Origin: Typha latifolia
Lineage: Eukaryota > Streptophyta > Magnoliopsida > Poales > Typhaceae
Assembly: GCA_019914945.1 (NCBI GenBank)
Contig: CM034099.1
Span: 18,440,704-18,504,703, forward strand
Direction: 5' to 3'
DNA length: 64,000 bases
Position 1 is the first letter of the stretch; the number at the start of each line of letters is the position of its first letter. Of this stretch, positions 25,801 to 44,368 are shown piece after piece. The notes beneath the pieces are model-generated. The model worked only from the letters and a program-made list of their open reading frames with translations, had not been told where the DNA came from and did not search any database. The translations under genes and the position numbers were made by a program.

Positions 25801-27646
25801 ATAGCTTTGTCTCAATCCAATTTTAGTGTCAGGTGATGTGGTATTGCATGTCATGTTACGCTATTCTAAGGGTTATAGTCATGGATATTGAATATCCGGA
25901 AAGGAGGGTACATCTGCCTCCCAAATCTTAGATAACAGTTTCAATGTTTGACCATATGGTACCCAACTCCCCTCTACCCTCCCCCCTAGGATTGAATTAG
26001 TAAGCTTCCTTTTAATTGTAATGAACAAGCTTCTATGTTCTAACCATTCCCTCTCTAGGAATTGCATGCCTGTTCATTTCTTTGAGATTTTAGTTGTTTA
26101 ATATTTTTGACAATCTTGTTTTTTGTATTGATATTTGATAGTAGGAGAAGACATAATTCACGGTCATTCCCATCTAGTTATGATAACAAAATTAGATTGT
26201 TCACTGAGGAACTGTACTGCAGTCTCACGTAGTCAAGCTTTTGCTAGCAGGTCACTGAAAATGAGGCCAGCTCATAGTCTTTGATGAGAGAATCTATAAG
26301 AAAAAGTCACCTTTATGTAGTAAAAGGATTACGCCATGATTTATATACATGAACAAAAGTCACTAAATGTCTAATTGGCTACTCAGCTTGTAAGCTATAT
26401 ACATACACTGGACTCACATCCTAGCACAGTCAGCAAACAGTCCCACAGATTTTTCCATTCTTTTGGTTCTAAACTTATCGATATATCTGTAGGGTCGATA
26501 AACTTTTGAAGTACTCATTTGCTGATCTTCGAATTAAATTAGTTCCTTCGGCAATTGACTTTTCTTGCAGTCAATTATCACTTGTTTTTTCGATTACAGA
26601 TTTCTGTTGCATAACAAAATTGTCTTGTTTCATTAAATGTGGTGATCTTGAAGCATTATGATGAACAGAGGCATGCCTGAATCTGCACCTGCTGCCCCTT
26701 TGTTCAGTGCAATGTCACCAATGCCAGAGATGGCCGTGAGTCCTGCATCAGTCTCATCAAGTGACCCTTTTCCTTTTGATCCTTCTGAAATGTCAGGGAT
26801 GGGCATGGATGCATCTACTCTGGATGCAAACTTCTCATCTGATATGGGGAGTACAACAGCTTTGCAACTAGGGGCAGATTGTGGGGATGGATCTTCAAGA
26901 GAATCCATGAGATCCTTAGGGCATCTTTGGGACTTCGATCTATCAGAACTGACGACAGAATTGACAAATCTGGGAGGTAACCTTTCTATTTCAGTAATCA
27001 TGAGGCCTATTCTGTGGTGATACATCCTATAGAAATCTGTCATACCGCTTAAGTTAATACTAAGATTACTAGTGTGGCAGACTTCAGAAAGAAGATTAGT
27101 AGATCAAATGGCACCTTCAGTTGAATGTAAATCATTATACTATACCTAATTATCGTATAGATTTTCAGTTAAAATTCAAGTGCATCAGTATTGAAATAGG
27201 AAAATGTATGTAACATTGAAGATCTGAGTAGTCTATCTGGATCGAGGAAAAGAACAAGTATTTTTTTTTCTTTACACCATTCATTGTGGCAGGCCAAAAG
27301 ATTTCATTGTTTTAAGAAGCATGATTGGTCAGAAAGATTGGCACAGGTTCTAATTGATGTGGCATGTCTTGTCCAAGATGTTTTTCTTGTACTGTATTCT
27401 TGCCCATTCTGCTGTCTCTCTCGTTGTACCCAGATCAATTAAGTCAGGTTCAGATCAAGGATGGCTGTGCCGACCAGCACGGGGCATGCCGGTCGGCACT
27501 TGCCGTGCCGGCGGCGTACCAACACGTGGCACAAGGGGTGCCGCATGGCACCCCTCGTAATAGCTTCGCCATTGACCTCGTTGTCGAGCTCGCTGTCGCC
27601 ACTCGCCCGAGCTCACGTTGGGTGCCCTAGCTGAGTTTTAACCGAT

Positions 27647-27694
<48 letters not shown>

Positions 27695-28574
27695 CCTCCC
27701 TCAGCTAGGGCACTCGACGCGAGCGGCGACGGCGACGGCCAAGGTGGTACATTTTTCTCTCCTTTTCTTACGGAACAGCCGGCAAGTGCTGCGGCACGTG
27801 CTGTGCCGTGCCTATGGCACGGCCATCGTTGGTTCAGATTTAAAGATCTAATTCCTTTTGTTACACGAATCAATATTTTTAAGTGAGGGATTTTTAAGGC
27901 CAAAGTAACAGATATATTGGTAAATAAATATTGATTATCCCATACCTGTCGAAGGGCCGAAATTTGTAGTTTCACTAAATGTTGATTGTCTAGCATGTAA
28001 GCAGACAAATAATTTTAGGGAGTTATATTCAAAGTGGCATGGTGGCAACCTTTTTATTTTTCCTCGGAATTAGTGAAGAAATCCTGAAGCGTTCTATACC
28101 ATGCAAGAGTTCTTTAAATTTCTCCTCAGAAATAAAACAAAAAGAGTTTATGAAATACTAACTTTGATTCTTTCTTTCTGTTCATGCTCGTATCATGTCT
28201 AAATGATGATGTGTTTTATATCAGACCTTGGAGATCTTGAAAACTACACCGGCTCTCCTTTCTTGCCATCAGAGTCAGACATCTTGCTCGACACCAAGGA
28301 TGATCTAGGTAATTTTGATTTTCACTGCATATCACACTTTTTTTGGTCAGCATGGGTAATTCTTACAAGAAACTCTAGGAACGAACTTCGATTTATTTTT
28401 GATATTTAAGATTCTTTGAATTTGGAATGGGTTATCTGGAACTTGATTTTCTTATTAAGTGTGGCTAACTTAGGAAACCCTGACACCATTTGCATTCAAT
28501 ATATTTCAGTTGAGGAGTACTTTGCAGATGCCATTAGAGGGCCCTGCTCTCAGCCAGAAGAAAAGAAATCATAG
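22840..28574 (+). CDS. Plant-specific TIGR01589-family protein, function unknown
   Basis: Eight coding exons: 22840-22854, 24316-24459, 24590-24695, 25092-25274, 25614-25779, 26669-26976, 28225-28308 and 28510-28574, totalling 356 residues. Residues about 49-110 form the conserved plant-only domain, with DIELVQNLIERCLLLYMN, EVVRTL, IEPGFT and LVWQKLEEENPEFFRAYY followed by LKLKRQI and LLEHQ. The middle is Pro/Met-rich (VNNLPVGYPALHQ, NGIPAPGSF). The C-terminal third is Ser/Asp-rich, with WDFDLSELTTELTNLG, LGDLENYTGSPFLPSESDILL and EEYFADAI. There are no membrane segments, and the family has no assigned biochemical role that I know. Exon 1 codes for only five residues (MKTSQ), so that start is less certain than the rest. 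A 5' UTR intron is likely between about 22240 and 22770. Intron 6 hosts a small transposon. Confidence 0.88.
27456..27831 (+). mobile_element. hAT-like non-autonomous inverted-repeat element (copy 1)
   Basis: A 376-base element in intron 6 of the TIGR01589 gene. Both sides carry the exact 8-base duplication GTTCAGAT (27448-27455 and 27832-27839). The ends are inverted repeats: CAAGGATGGCTGTGCC at the left, and the reverse complement of the right end reads CAACGATGGCCGTGCC (14 of 16 matching). An 8-bp target duplication with CA-starting ends fits the hAT superfamily. The interior is GC-rich, with many GTGCCG/CGGCAC half-palindromes and a (CT)n tract at 27648-27691. It has no coding capacity. 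Related copies lie at about 47528 and 52980. Confidence 0.8.
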
Positions 28575-29648
28575 AGAATAGGAAGGAGATATCTCTTGAA
28601 ATGTTGCTATTCATGTTTATTTGCATAAATGCAACGGCCGGTACGGCGGTACCTCTACCTTGTTGGCCTACATCTATCATATCTAGTTGGCAATGAAAGC
28701 TGTTATTGGTATGTTACTGTTTTAGAATTTTTGTAATCATTAGCAAATGCTTTACAAAAGCAATGAATGTTGATGAACTTTTAATTAATACTTGTTGCGG
28801 TATTTTTTTTTACTATTTTTATCTCTATATCTGGTAATTTTGAACAAATTCTTAATAAGATTTGAGGCCAAAAACCTCTTTCTTACTAGCTAAATTAGTG
28901 CTATTTGCATGCCAAAAAAAAACTCATTAGGTTTTGGTAATATTAAGAATGAATTTTTAAAACCGAATATATTTATTTTCTATACTAGACACACCATTTT
29001 GTATAATAAAGTGTGCATAATTTATATAAACAATGTGCACAGGATACGATCTTTGTTATTTTAAGAATTAAGAATTTGTCAGTGCAAATGTCTCAGCTAA
29101 ACTATGAAGCATTCTGTAGCTAATTAGATGACCTACCTGTGTGGACTAATCTTCTTGGATAATATTCCAATACTGAGTGCTCCTCTTGAATTACCCCATT
29201 CACCTTCATGGGGGGAGATAGAAACGACTACATAATACCTTCTTTAACTTTTGTAGCATCATCAAATAACAAAAAAACTTTTGTAGCATCATCTTCACGC
29301 ATTTCAAGTTACCAACTTCATGTGTTGGAAATTGATGCCAATTCCCAATCATAGAAAGATTTGTGCAATGAAGGATGCTATCATGAATAGGTAAAGGAAG
29401 CATTTCATCAAAGTGGACTAAATATGGAGTAATGATTTAGGTCTGGCTTTCACTCGTCACCTCCTTGCCAAAAATCATATCTGCTTAATTATTTTCAATA
29501 GTGTTCATGGCTAACAATGAACTGCTACCTTCTTGTATTCTAGACTTACACTGGACCACTATAACAAGGAAAATCTGGACAAATTCAAATGGGTGCTTAC
29601 TAAGAACCTACCAATCCCTTTACCATCCATTTCATATGAAATGCGAAT
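28575..29648. other. Convergent intergenic spacer
   Basis: Spacer between the 3' ends of the TIGR01589 gene and the PKP4-like gene, containing both 3' UTRs. An 18-base phrase, aacttttgtagcatcatc, is repeated at about 29247 and 29277. No other feature is seen. Confidence 0.5.
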
Positions 29649-32219
29649 TTACTGACTGGGACCCCTGGATGGAAGTGGCAGCTTTAGCATCATCTTCTTC
29701 TTCTTCTTCCTTATTGCACGGTTGTGCAGGATGGAGTCCAATGCCGAAACAGCTTCTATAATGTGTTCCCCTTTGTTCAACATGATGCAGCTCACACTGC
29801 AGGTTAAATGAGCATTTTTTTTTTCAGATCAATACAGACTAACTACAAACTATTCTTGTTATTGTTCTTCATGAAACTCAATTACCGGCAGAAAAAACTG
29901 AGAGCTAAAAGTTTACAACAAGTGAACATATAAATACAAATCGACTAGCAAAAGGAGTGATAGAATAGTTTTGCTAACTTACTTTGTGCCAGTGGCCATG
30001 TCTGTGATCTCAGCTCTAGTAGGGAAGCCAAACTTGATAAGAGATTCTAAGACCTGCGTTGCCCATATCACAGGGATGTGAGCAGCATTACATATTGCCA
30101 TTATCTCATCCTGAATGTATGCCATTTGATCCCATCCACACTCCACCATTAGATCGCCTCTCGCGATCATAACTCCCAATGGATTTGAGAACTTCATTGC
30201 CTGGAAGATTAAAAGAGGCAGATTCTGAAAGGCTTGCCTTGTTTCTATCTTGAGCACCACTCCTAGCTTGTCAACTTTTCTCTTCTCAAGTTCACGTTGA
30301 ACAAGAATCATATCATCAACGTCGCGGAGGAAAGATAGGCCGACCATGTCGGCGTGAGCGACAACGAAATCAAGATCAATGAGGTCTTTTGATGTTAATC
30401 CTTTGAGCTGCACCTCACTCTTTGGTATGTTTATGGACTTGCCGGCTCCAAGTCTTGAACCTAGTGGACTAGCATGAGTTACTAACACGATGATCTCATT
30501 GGCATTCTTGTCCTTGACTTCCCCCCAGATCTTACCATCATCAAATGCAATTGGCTCACCAAGCTTAACCGCATCGAAGAGACAGTCAGATGAACAAGTG
30601 ATCCTTGCTGAACCTAAAACTGAGCGGTTGAGTCCTTCAATAGTAGTAGAGAAGGACTTTCTTGATATTGTTAGCAAATCTCCAGTGTTAAGCGTAATAT
30701 ACTGATCAACAGATGGTATCTTTACTACTCTTCCAACTGAAATCTTCCTGTCTTTCTTCTTCAGAAACAATTTTGTTCCGAATCCGATATAGGCAGTCTG
30801 GGAACACTCTGCAATATAACCAGAGTTGGCAGCACTTGGAGAGTCTCCCACACTACTACTGCAAGTAACAAGATGAGAGTTCTCGCAAATTTTAAGTGAT
30901 CTTTTCCTTCCTCTCACATCAACAAAACTTAGTACATCGTCTAACTTGAGGCCATCCAAGAATTCTTGCTCCACACAAAGTACAGCACTTAATATCAAGT
31001 GCGAAGGAGGACTACTTCCTGCAGAGCATAAAAAAATAAGAGCCGGGGATGTCACATCTCCCTTATCATCCATTTGTGGAGATATCTTCACCACATTTGC
31101 ATCCTTCATCACCAAGCCAGTTCTCAGCTTTGGGCCAGCAAGATCCATTAGAATGCGGCACGGTTTTTTGAGAGTTTGCGAGCTGTGTTTCGTGATCCTG
31201 ATTATGGCATCCCAAACTTTTGAATCATCATGCGCACAATTGATTCGTATTACATTTGTTCCTTCTTTGAGAAGATCAGGTACAAGTGCTTCATTAGATA
31301 TTGCCTCTCTTCCAACGGTTACCATAATACGGGAGATCTTATCTTCTTGATGTGGACCAAATAGTGCTGCTTCATGTGAGGACACCAAGTTCTTCATGGT
31401 AAAAATGGTGCTCTCACTGAGATTTTTATTTTCCCGAGCTATAATATAATCTAGATCATGCATCTTGTAACTGCTCCTTTTGCTGAGATGATTTTTAGAT
31501 ACTAAATTCTGCAGTAGCTTAATGCCAAGATTGGTACTTGCAAGAATGCAAGAATTTATGAACTCCATATTTAGAAGGCCAATGGAAGAGAGATCTTCTT
31601 TAAGTTTCTCGACATCAAGGCATTGTAGTGCTAGATAATGAGTTAAATTTGTTGCACTCTGCAGGTATATCCTGAATCCAGAAAAAAAAAAGTGATCCGA
31701 TACGTAAAACTAAGATCTAAGGCAGTGCTCAACTGGATAACTTAATAATGCAGTGTGCAGAATAGAAAATTTTCCTCACAAAAGAAGAAAAGAAAAGAAA
31801 AAAAGAAATCAACGGGCACACCTGTGGCATAATTTTAGTCGTGAAGCATTCCAGTGTTCTGATGCTAATAGATGCAAGTGCACAGCCTTTAGTTTATCGA
31901 AAAGATTGACTGAATGGTACTCTTGATATTCAGAAGGAGCTAATTGCTTATGGAATGTGAGATCTTCAGATCTGTAGCCAGATTCACCAATTCGAACTGA
32001 TGAAATTTCAGGCTGCAGATGATTTACAGAGCTCTGAGCAACTCCATTGATTGCATTGTAACTGGCTGAGATTTTCCATCTATCATTTTGAGCTTCACCT
32101 TTCATCTTCAATTTGGTAACATAGATATGATGTTTCTCTGCATTTCCCTCTACATGTATAGGCTTCTGTATACAAGCTGTACATGACGAGAAGTGGCCAT
32201 TTAGTTTCATTGTTGTCAT
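29649..32219 (-). CDS. PKP4: Divergent plastidial pyruvate kinase (PKP4-like)
   Basis: Three coding exons, 31822-32219, 29983-31671 and 29649-29796, give 744 residues. This matches the plant 'pyruvate kinase family protein' clade typified by Arabidopsis At3g49160 (PKP4, about 710 residues) more than ordinary pyruvate kinases (about 510). The first 240 residues are a poorly conserved extension with possible transit peptide. The barrel follows: RIN at 275-277, [10 protein letters not shown] at about 309-318 (usual DTKGPEIRTG, so the Lys and Glu are changed), a B-domain insertion, VVLKIET with Lys607 and Glu609, [10 protein letters not shown] with Asp639, and ATQVLES with Thr671. The C-terminal allosteric domain is missing: the protein stops soon after [22 protein letters not shown] with a Lys-rich tail. 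Enzyme activity is therefore uncertain. A 5' UTR intron (33134 down to 32251) is predicted, and the ATG at 32219 is the first one in the spliced leader. Confidence 0.88.
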
Positions 32220-33206
32220 GTTTGATCGGCTAAACTCTTATATATATTTCCTGCAAAAATATAATGAGTTTGTTACTTCCATTCACAGATTATAAACTAA
32301 GAAAAGTCTTTTGTATCAAATCTATCTGATGTAGTAAACAATTATTGAGCATAATTCAATGCTAAGGCAGTGGTAACAGAACAACAGTCTACAACATTGC
32401 CATGCATGTAATATATTTGAAAACATTACATCTCCCTATCATTATCATTATTCTTCAATGAGCTTCCTCTGTGAAGAATTACATCCTCCTAAATTTGGAT
32501 GAAAGACAAAGAAAGTTAATGCATTTGAGCATATACTAATGATGATGAATTGTGTCATACACTTAATTAACCAGCTCTTCAAGATAAATGTCATAATTGA
32601 CATGTTCTAAACTTTTAAGTGTGATACTCATAAAATCGAATGTCAATGTATAAGTAGTCAAGCAACCCATAGTAATGCCATAATTCTGAAGATACCTTTT
32701 ATGAAAAGACTTTGTGCATTCTTCAGATGTATTTTGAAGATACATTCTTTAGATATATCAATAAAGTCTTTATTTATTTGCCGTGCATTAAGTGTGTCGT
32801 GTCTTACTTTGTAATAATCCTCTGCAAGCTTTTATCATCACCTTCCAATCTCAAGAGAGCAAAAGTTGTGACAACACAATGCCCTCAAAGTTTCAGTCAT
32901 AAGGTTAATTGTTAATCTCCTGGATTAGATGCTATATCATTGCTAATTAAGCCAAAGAAAGTACTAATGCACTTATCACAATCCTCAGCAATTTTAAAAA
33001 GAAACCAAGAGAACAACAAATTTTTTTTAAAAAAAGCTCCAATCTATGACATATTAAACAATTCAAAAGGGGAGAGAAAAGAAAAATTAATGCAAAGTTA
33101 AAACCAAGAGAAACATATACATTTGGAACTCTACCTGCTGGAAGAACTAATCTCAACTTCGGCTTTGGGGGCCGAAAGATTAAAACCAAATAGAAGCCCC
33201 TGCAGA

Positions 33207-33214
33207 TTTATATA
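33207..33214 (-). promoter_or_regulatory. Putative TATA box of the PKP4-like gene
   Basis: TATATAAA on the minus strand at about 25-35 bases before a pyrimidine/purine-mixed leader that ends in a good splice donor (CAG|GTAGAG at 33135/33134). This fits a non-coding first exon of about 45 bases. Confidence 0.45.
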
Positions 33215-34816
33215 ACCAAGAAAAAACCATAACGGTGTGTTCTCTGACGAAATCTATAAAACGTGGATGGATACATGTGTTTCACCTGTCTCTCTCTCTC
33301 TCTCTCTCTCTCTCGCTCTCAAATTTCTTTTGTTTTCTAAGTCATGTGGAGGAAGGAGAAGGCCTCCTTCCTCTCCACTTCACAACATTACATCGTTTTA
33401 ACCTGATATGCTCATAGACTCATAGTTTTCATGCACATAATATGAAAGAACCGTACGTACTAGCTAGATAATATTAGTGTGCAGTTGATCATTTAAAGAT
33501 TTCTTATTAGGCCTAAAAAAAATCCTGATACTCTTTCCAAAGTTAACTACAATACATAATACATTGAAGAGAGCCCAATAATTTTGATGACATTTATGAT
33601 ACGTTAAATAACATAGCAACAATTGTGATATTCGACAATTGTGTAAGAAGACCCCCCTTTTTTTTTTCTTATTCTCAAATGTACTATGGTATTGCAAGTG
33701 TATGATTCCTCTCATAAAATGTCATACATAATTCATTGTGAGTCCATTATGTGGATTGTGGAGGCATCTCCAAACATTTTGATAATCATTCTGCAGCATT
33801 ATTCTCACTACTGCTAGGTACATTTGGTTCAATGAGAATATATATACAAATCTTCCAGCAAAATGGCAAAGAATCCTAAGAAATAGCTTGTGCTACCTGC
33901 AGAGAGAATTTGTCCAAACTACAGTAACAAATTGAGTAAGGCATCCAATTTCTGGCACATTTGATTGACCAATAAGAGACTTTCACTATAAATTAGGGAT
34001 CTTTTATTTACATTTTGCTATTCCAACTTGAAGTTGGAATATGACATAGAGGACTTAACTATATTCAAGAGTATTCTTAATATTTAGCCTAATACTCCTC
34101 CTTATCCATATTTTAATAACCAAACACGTCATTATCTATAGTCACCAAACACAAAAGAACATGAATAAAGATAACTCTTCTCTAAACTATAAACAAAAAG
34201 CATAAGTACAATACATAGGTAAATTATCTTAATACTTTAGAGACTTGTAAATCCAGTAAAGATAACTCTTCTCTAAACATATTTATTTTATATACTCGAT
34301 TATTTTTAAAATTTAAATATGAGATTAAGTATGTTAAGTGATTTAAATAGAACTTTTTTCCTAAAATTTTAACAAATATTTTTAAAGATTTAAAATTTTC
34401 ATATATTTATGAAACTGCTGACTAGAATAATAATTTTTAAACCTACACCTAATAAAAAAAATTTAGAAATTAGTCAAAAAAGAAGAAGAAAGAAATCAAA
34501 AGTAATATCCCATGTACGTCATTAACCAAGTAGAATTCATCTGGTAATAATTAATTTATCTAAGATATATGGATATGGATAGGAGAAACCCCATCTTTGT
34601 GACAGCTGTTAGATAGAAGGTTCTTATTCTTTCCCATAAAGCAAGAAAAAGATAAGATATTCATGGTCCCCATGTAATAGATTATTTCGTCACATGCTTA
34701 TTATTATCCATTACAATTAACTCCCCCAAACTCTTTGGCGATTGCAACTTGTGCGGGGATTCAGGGACACATCGGTCATTATGGTAAAATAGAAAGCCCA
34801 ACCCCTCCACCGCCGC
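33215..34816. other. Divergent promoter region, PKP4-like and SPMS
   Basis: About 1.6 kb between the two head-to-head genes. It has (CT)n at 33289-33314 close to the PKP4-like side, AT-rich sequence in the middle, and a short hairpin ATTCCAACTT-g-AAGTTGGAAT near 34020. No gene is seen. Confidence 0.5.
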
Positions 34817-34823
34817 TATAAAT
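34817..34823 (+). promoter_or_regulatory. TATA box of SPMS
   Basis: TATAAAT in a CG-rich setting. The expected transcript start near 34845 gives a leader of about 320 bases without any upstream ATG. The leader carries a (GA)n tract at 34896-34914. Confidence 0.6.
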
Positions 34824-34895
34824 CTCCCCCTGGCGATCTCCAGCTAAACGTCTCGAAGACGCTGGGAAAACTGAAAGAATCTCAAAAGGGGGGCG

Positions 34896-34914
34896 GAGAG
34901 AGAGAGAGAGAGAG
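34896..34914. repeat. (GA)n microsatellite in SPMS 5' UTR
   Basis: A GA run of about nine units within a longer purine-rich stretch (to about 34970), between the TATA box and the start codon of SPMS. Confidence 0.85.
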
Positions 34915-35163
34915 AAAAAGAGAGGGAGAAGAAAAGAAAGAAAAGGAGAGAAAGGGAGAGAAGCGTAGTGGTGAAGCTGACCGCCTGACCCCTTCCTTTC
35001 TCTCCTGTCTTTTCCTCTTCTGCTCTCCTCCCACCTCTCTCGTCCGCCATTAGAGCGCAGGTAGAAGCTCGGACCTGATCGCTTCTGGAAACTCTAGGTC
35101 TTGGATCACTGGAATCTTGATTTTGTTCGCAGAGGCTGGGAACTCTAAGGAAGAGTTGGATCC

Positions 35164-42061
<6,898 letters not shown>

Positions 42062-42202
42062 GCACCGGTATGTATGTAGTAGCTAATGCTTCATATGTCG
42101 CAATCTTCCTAACATAAACTTATTTGTCATCAACTCGAGCAATTTGGGTTAGGGAGTCTCCAAATCCCTACAAATGTAGGATCCAATGAGTTGTTTTTTA
42201 AC

Positions 42203-42563
42203 ATTGTTTTAAAACTTCCACCTTAACGCTTAGGCTTCCACCTTAGATAGAATATAATTAACTAGGGTCCATTTAGGTTCTGCCTAGGTGGTCGCTTTAG
42301 CATCTCGTATCATATTTTAGTTTGTAGACAATATTATTGTACATGTTGATGAATTAGTGGATTCTAATGTATACTATAGTTCTTAACAAGAGTGATTAAT
42401 ATACCATTTATATTTGTATATATTAATTTTAATTACTTCCTTAAAGTTGTTTATATTGTTTATTTATTTTTTAATCGTCTTGAATTTTGGACGTCCGCTT
42501 AGGCACCCATCAAAAGCTTAGGTGCTATATGATCCGCCTACATTTCTTTTAAAACCTTGGTAG
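42203..42563. mobile_element. Probable decayed MITE
   Basis: The left end CATTGTTTTAAAAC and the reverse complement of the right end, CAAGGTTTTAAAAG, agree at 11 of 14 positions. 'gcttaggc' phrases occur near both ends (about 42227 and 42497). No target duplication is visible and there is no coding capacity, so the ends are approximate. Confidence 0.45.
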
Positions 42564-43699
42564 TTACTAATCATCGAAGGTTAGATTCAAATGAAAAGGA
42601 AACAAATACTAATTAATCCTTTCCAGCAATCTATTATATTTCAATCTTGCTTCATTGTGTAATTTTTCTTTTCTGAAGCAGAACCAGCTGCCAGTAAGGT
42701 TGTATTTTTGATATTCAAATAGGGTTGTCTCGAGTTGTATTTTTGATATTCAGATAGGGTCTGGATCCACTAGATAATGTTATCTCCTGTTTATGGTATG
42801 TATGATTATCTTTAATAACTATTCTTTTGGCTTAGTTTTGATTGGCATACTGTGGCAGGATCAACCCAAACAGGGTGAGGACATATTGAAAGACAAATCT
42901 AGTGATAAAAGGTGCACTGCTTCCTAGGATCTGAGTGTTCTCTCTGTTGAATGGAAACAATTATGATCAATTTGGATGAAAATAATAAGCCATGCCATCT
43001 TGTTGGAGTTATCTCATGAAGAAATATTGTATATCATAAATTTATTGCTGATCGATGAACAACAGAAATGTTGTCTTTTGATGATTGATAAGTTGGGAGT
43101 ATATGATTTACCTTTGTGATTGTGTGTTATGCAGACACTTGTGATTTTGTGGAGCTTCAAATGAAAATAACAGTAGTCTTCTTGAGTAGCTTTAGACTTT
43201 TGGTTCATTTCCATTCCCCTTCTCTTTGTATTGGTTTATTATCTCTATTATGTGTACACCAATTCTGATGGGTCTCAAGGATCTTGTAGAACGATTGAGC
43301 AAACTACTTGTGTCAAGAAGCAGGCAAACATACAAATGATGCAGGTAACCCTGGTAAGTTATTGTTTGAACTTTATCTACAAGACTTATGCGGTTATGCT
43401 CAGTAAAGTTCATCTACCATTTCTGGTCCTAAGCCTGTCTGCTTACTTTCTCCTCTTGGTCAGGGATTAAATCCCCAGCAGCAGACTCGAACTTCCTACC
43501 TCACAGTAGCCAGGGTGGATGAAAGTCTCTATTACGGGGGCAATTAGACAACGAAGTTTAGACTAATCTTTCTTTTTGCTTATCCCCCCCTCCCCCTCCC
43601 CCTCCCCCAACAAAAAAAATGTAATGAAATAAGCAAAAAAATTCATTTCCCGGCCCATAGGCGAATAATTTATAAACTAGTTTAAAGCTCATTTCTTAA

Positions 43700-43985
43700 A
43701 TTTGCATGAGAAATCTTATACTGGTTTAGATTATTATAGTCTTTAGTTGTAAATCAGTATATTGATGTAGTAATTATATTTGTGATATGACAAGTCATAA
43801 AATTTAGAAGATATTTTGGCAAATGATTAAAGTACCTTTTATAGTGGATGGATAAAGAGAGAAAAAGAGGAGAAAAAAGAGAGATTGAAATAATAATTTA
43901 TTAGACAGAAGAGAAGAGAGAAAAGTAAATATTTATAAACTAGTATTGAGATAAATTATTATTCAGTTAGTAATGAACTACTATA
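43700..43985. mobile_element. AT-rich MITE-like repeat, copy B
   Basis: It shares an ordered set of phrases with 61640-61925: 'cttatac...attattatagt.ttta.ttgta', 'ta.taattatattt', '.taaa.tacct....atggatga.gata', then a purine-rich run. Two diverged copies in one window indicate a dispersed short repeat. Ends are not defined. Confidence 0.45.
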
Positions 43986-44368
43986 GACCTAGCAAACCTC
44001 ACTATAGTAGAAATAAGGTTATGCTTATTCTACAACCAACGGGTAGGGTTTTTAAGTTAATCTTAATGAATGATTGGACAAAAGGTAAAATACAACAGTT
44101 AGGTTTCTACTAGGGAGACCAGACTCCACAAGGGATGTAACAAGAAATCAGGCGACTCATTCAAGTGATTTTCATATTGTGAACCAAGTCTGCACACATA
44201 TGTAATGTAAGAACTGAAACAAAAATAAGCTTATCGATGTCTCATCTTAACACGGAAAGATATATAAGAAGGAACAAAAAAAGTTTATACACATAAATGA
44301 CAGAAGAATTACAGAATAAGCATTACACCATATAAACTCCCTGCTGCTACCCCTGTAGGATTGCTTCC

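Larger units (their letters stand above)
42062..44368. other. Convergent spacer between SPMS and LACS4
   Basis: It holds both 3' UTRs, a 33-base near-tandem duplication (gttgtatttttgatattca..atagggt) at about 42698-42762, a C-rich (CCCCCT)n tract near 43583-43608 and two probable decayed inverted-repeat elements listed separately. No gene is supported. Confidence 0.5.

Noticed and set aside
34014..34040. MicroRNA-like hairpin
   Set aside because: The perfect arms are only 10 bases with a one-base loop, far too short for a microRNA precursor.
43440..43560. tRNA-derived SINE on the minus strand
   Set aside because: The minus strand has a B-box-like phrase (gttcgagtc) and an A-box-like phrase, but they are only about 12 bases apart and no tRNA fold or tail is visible.
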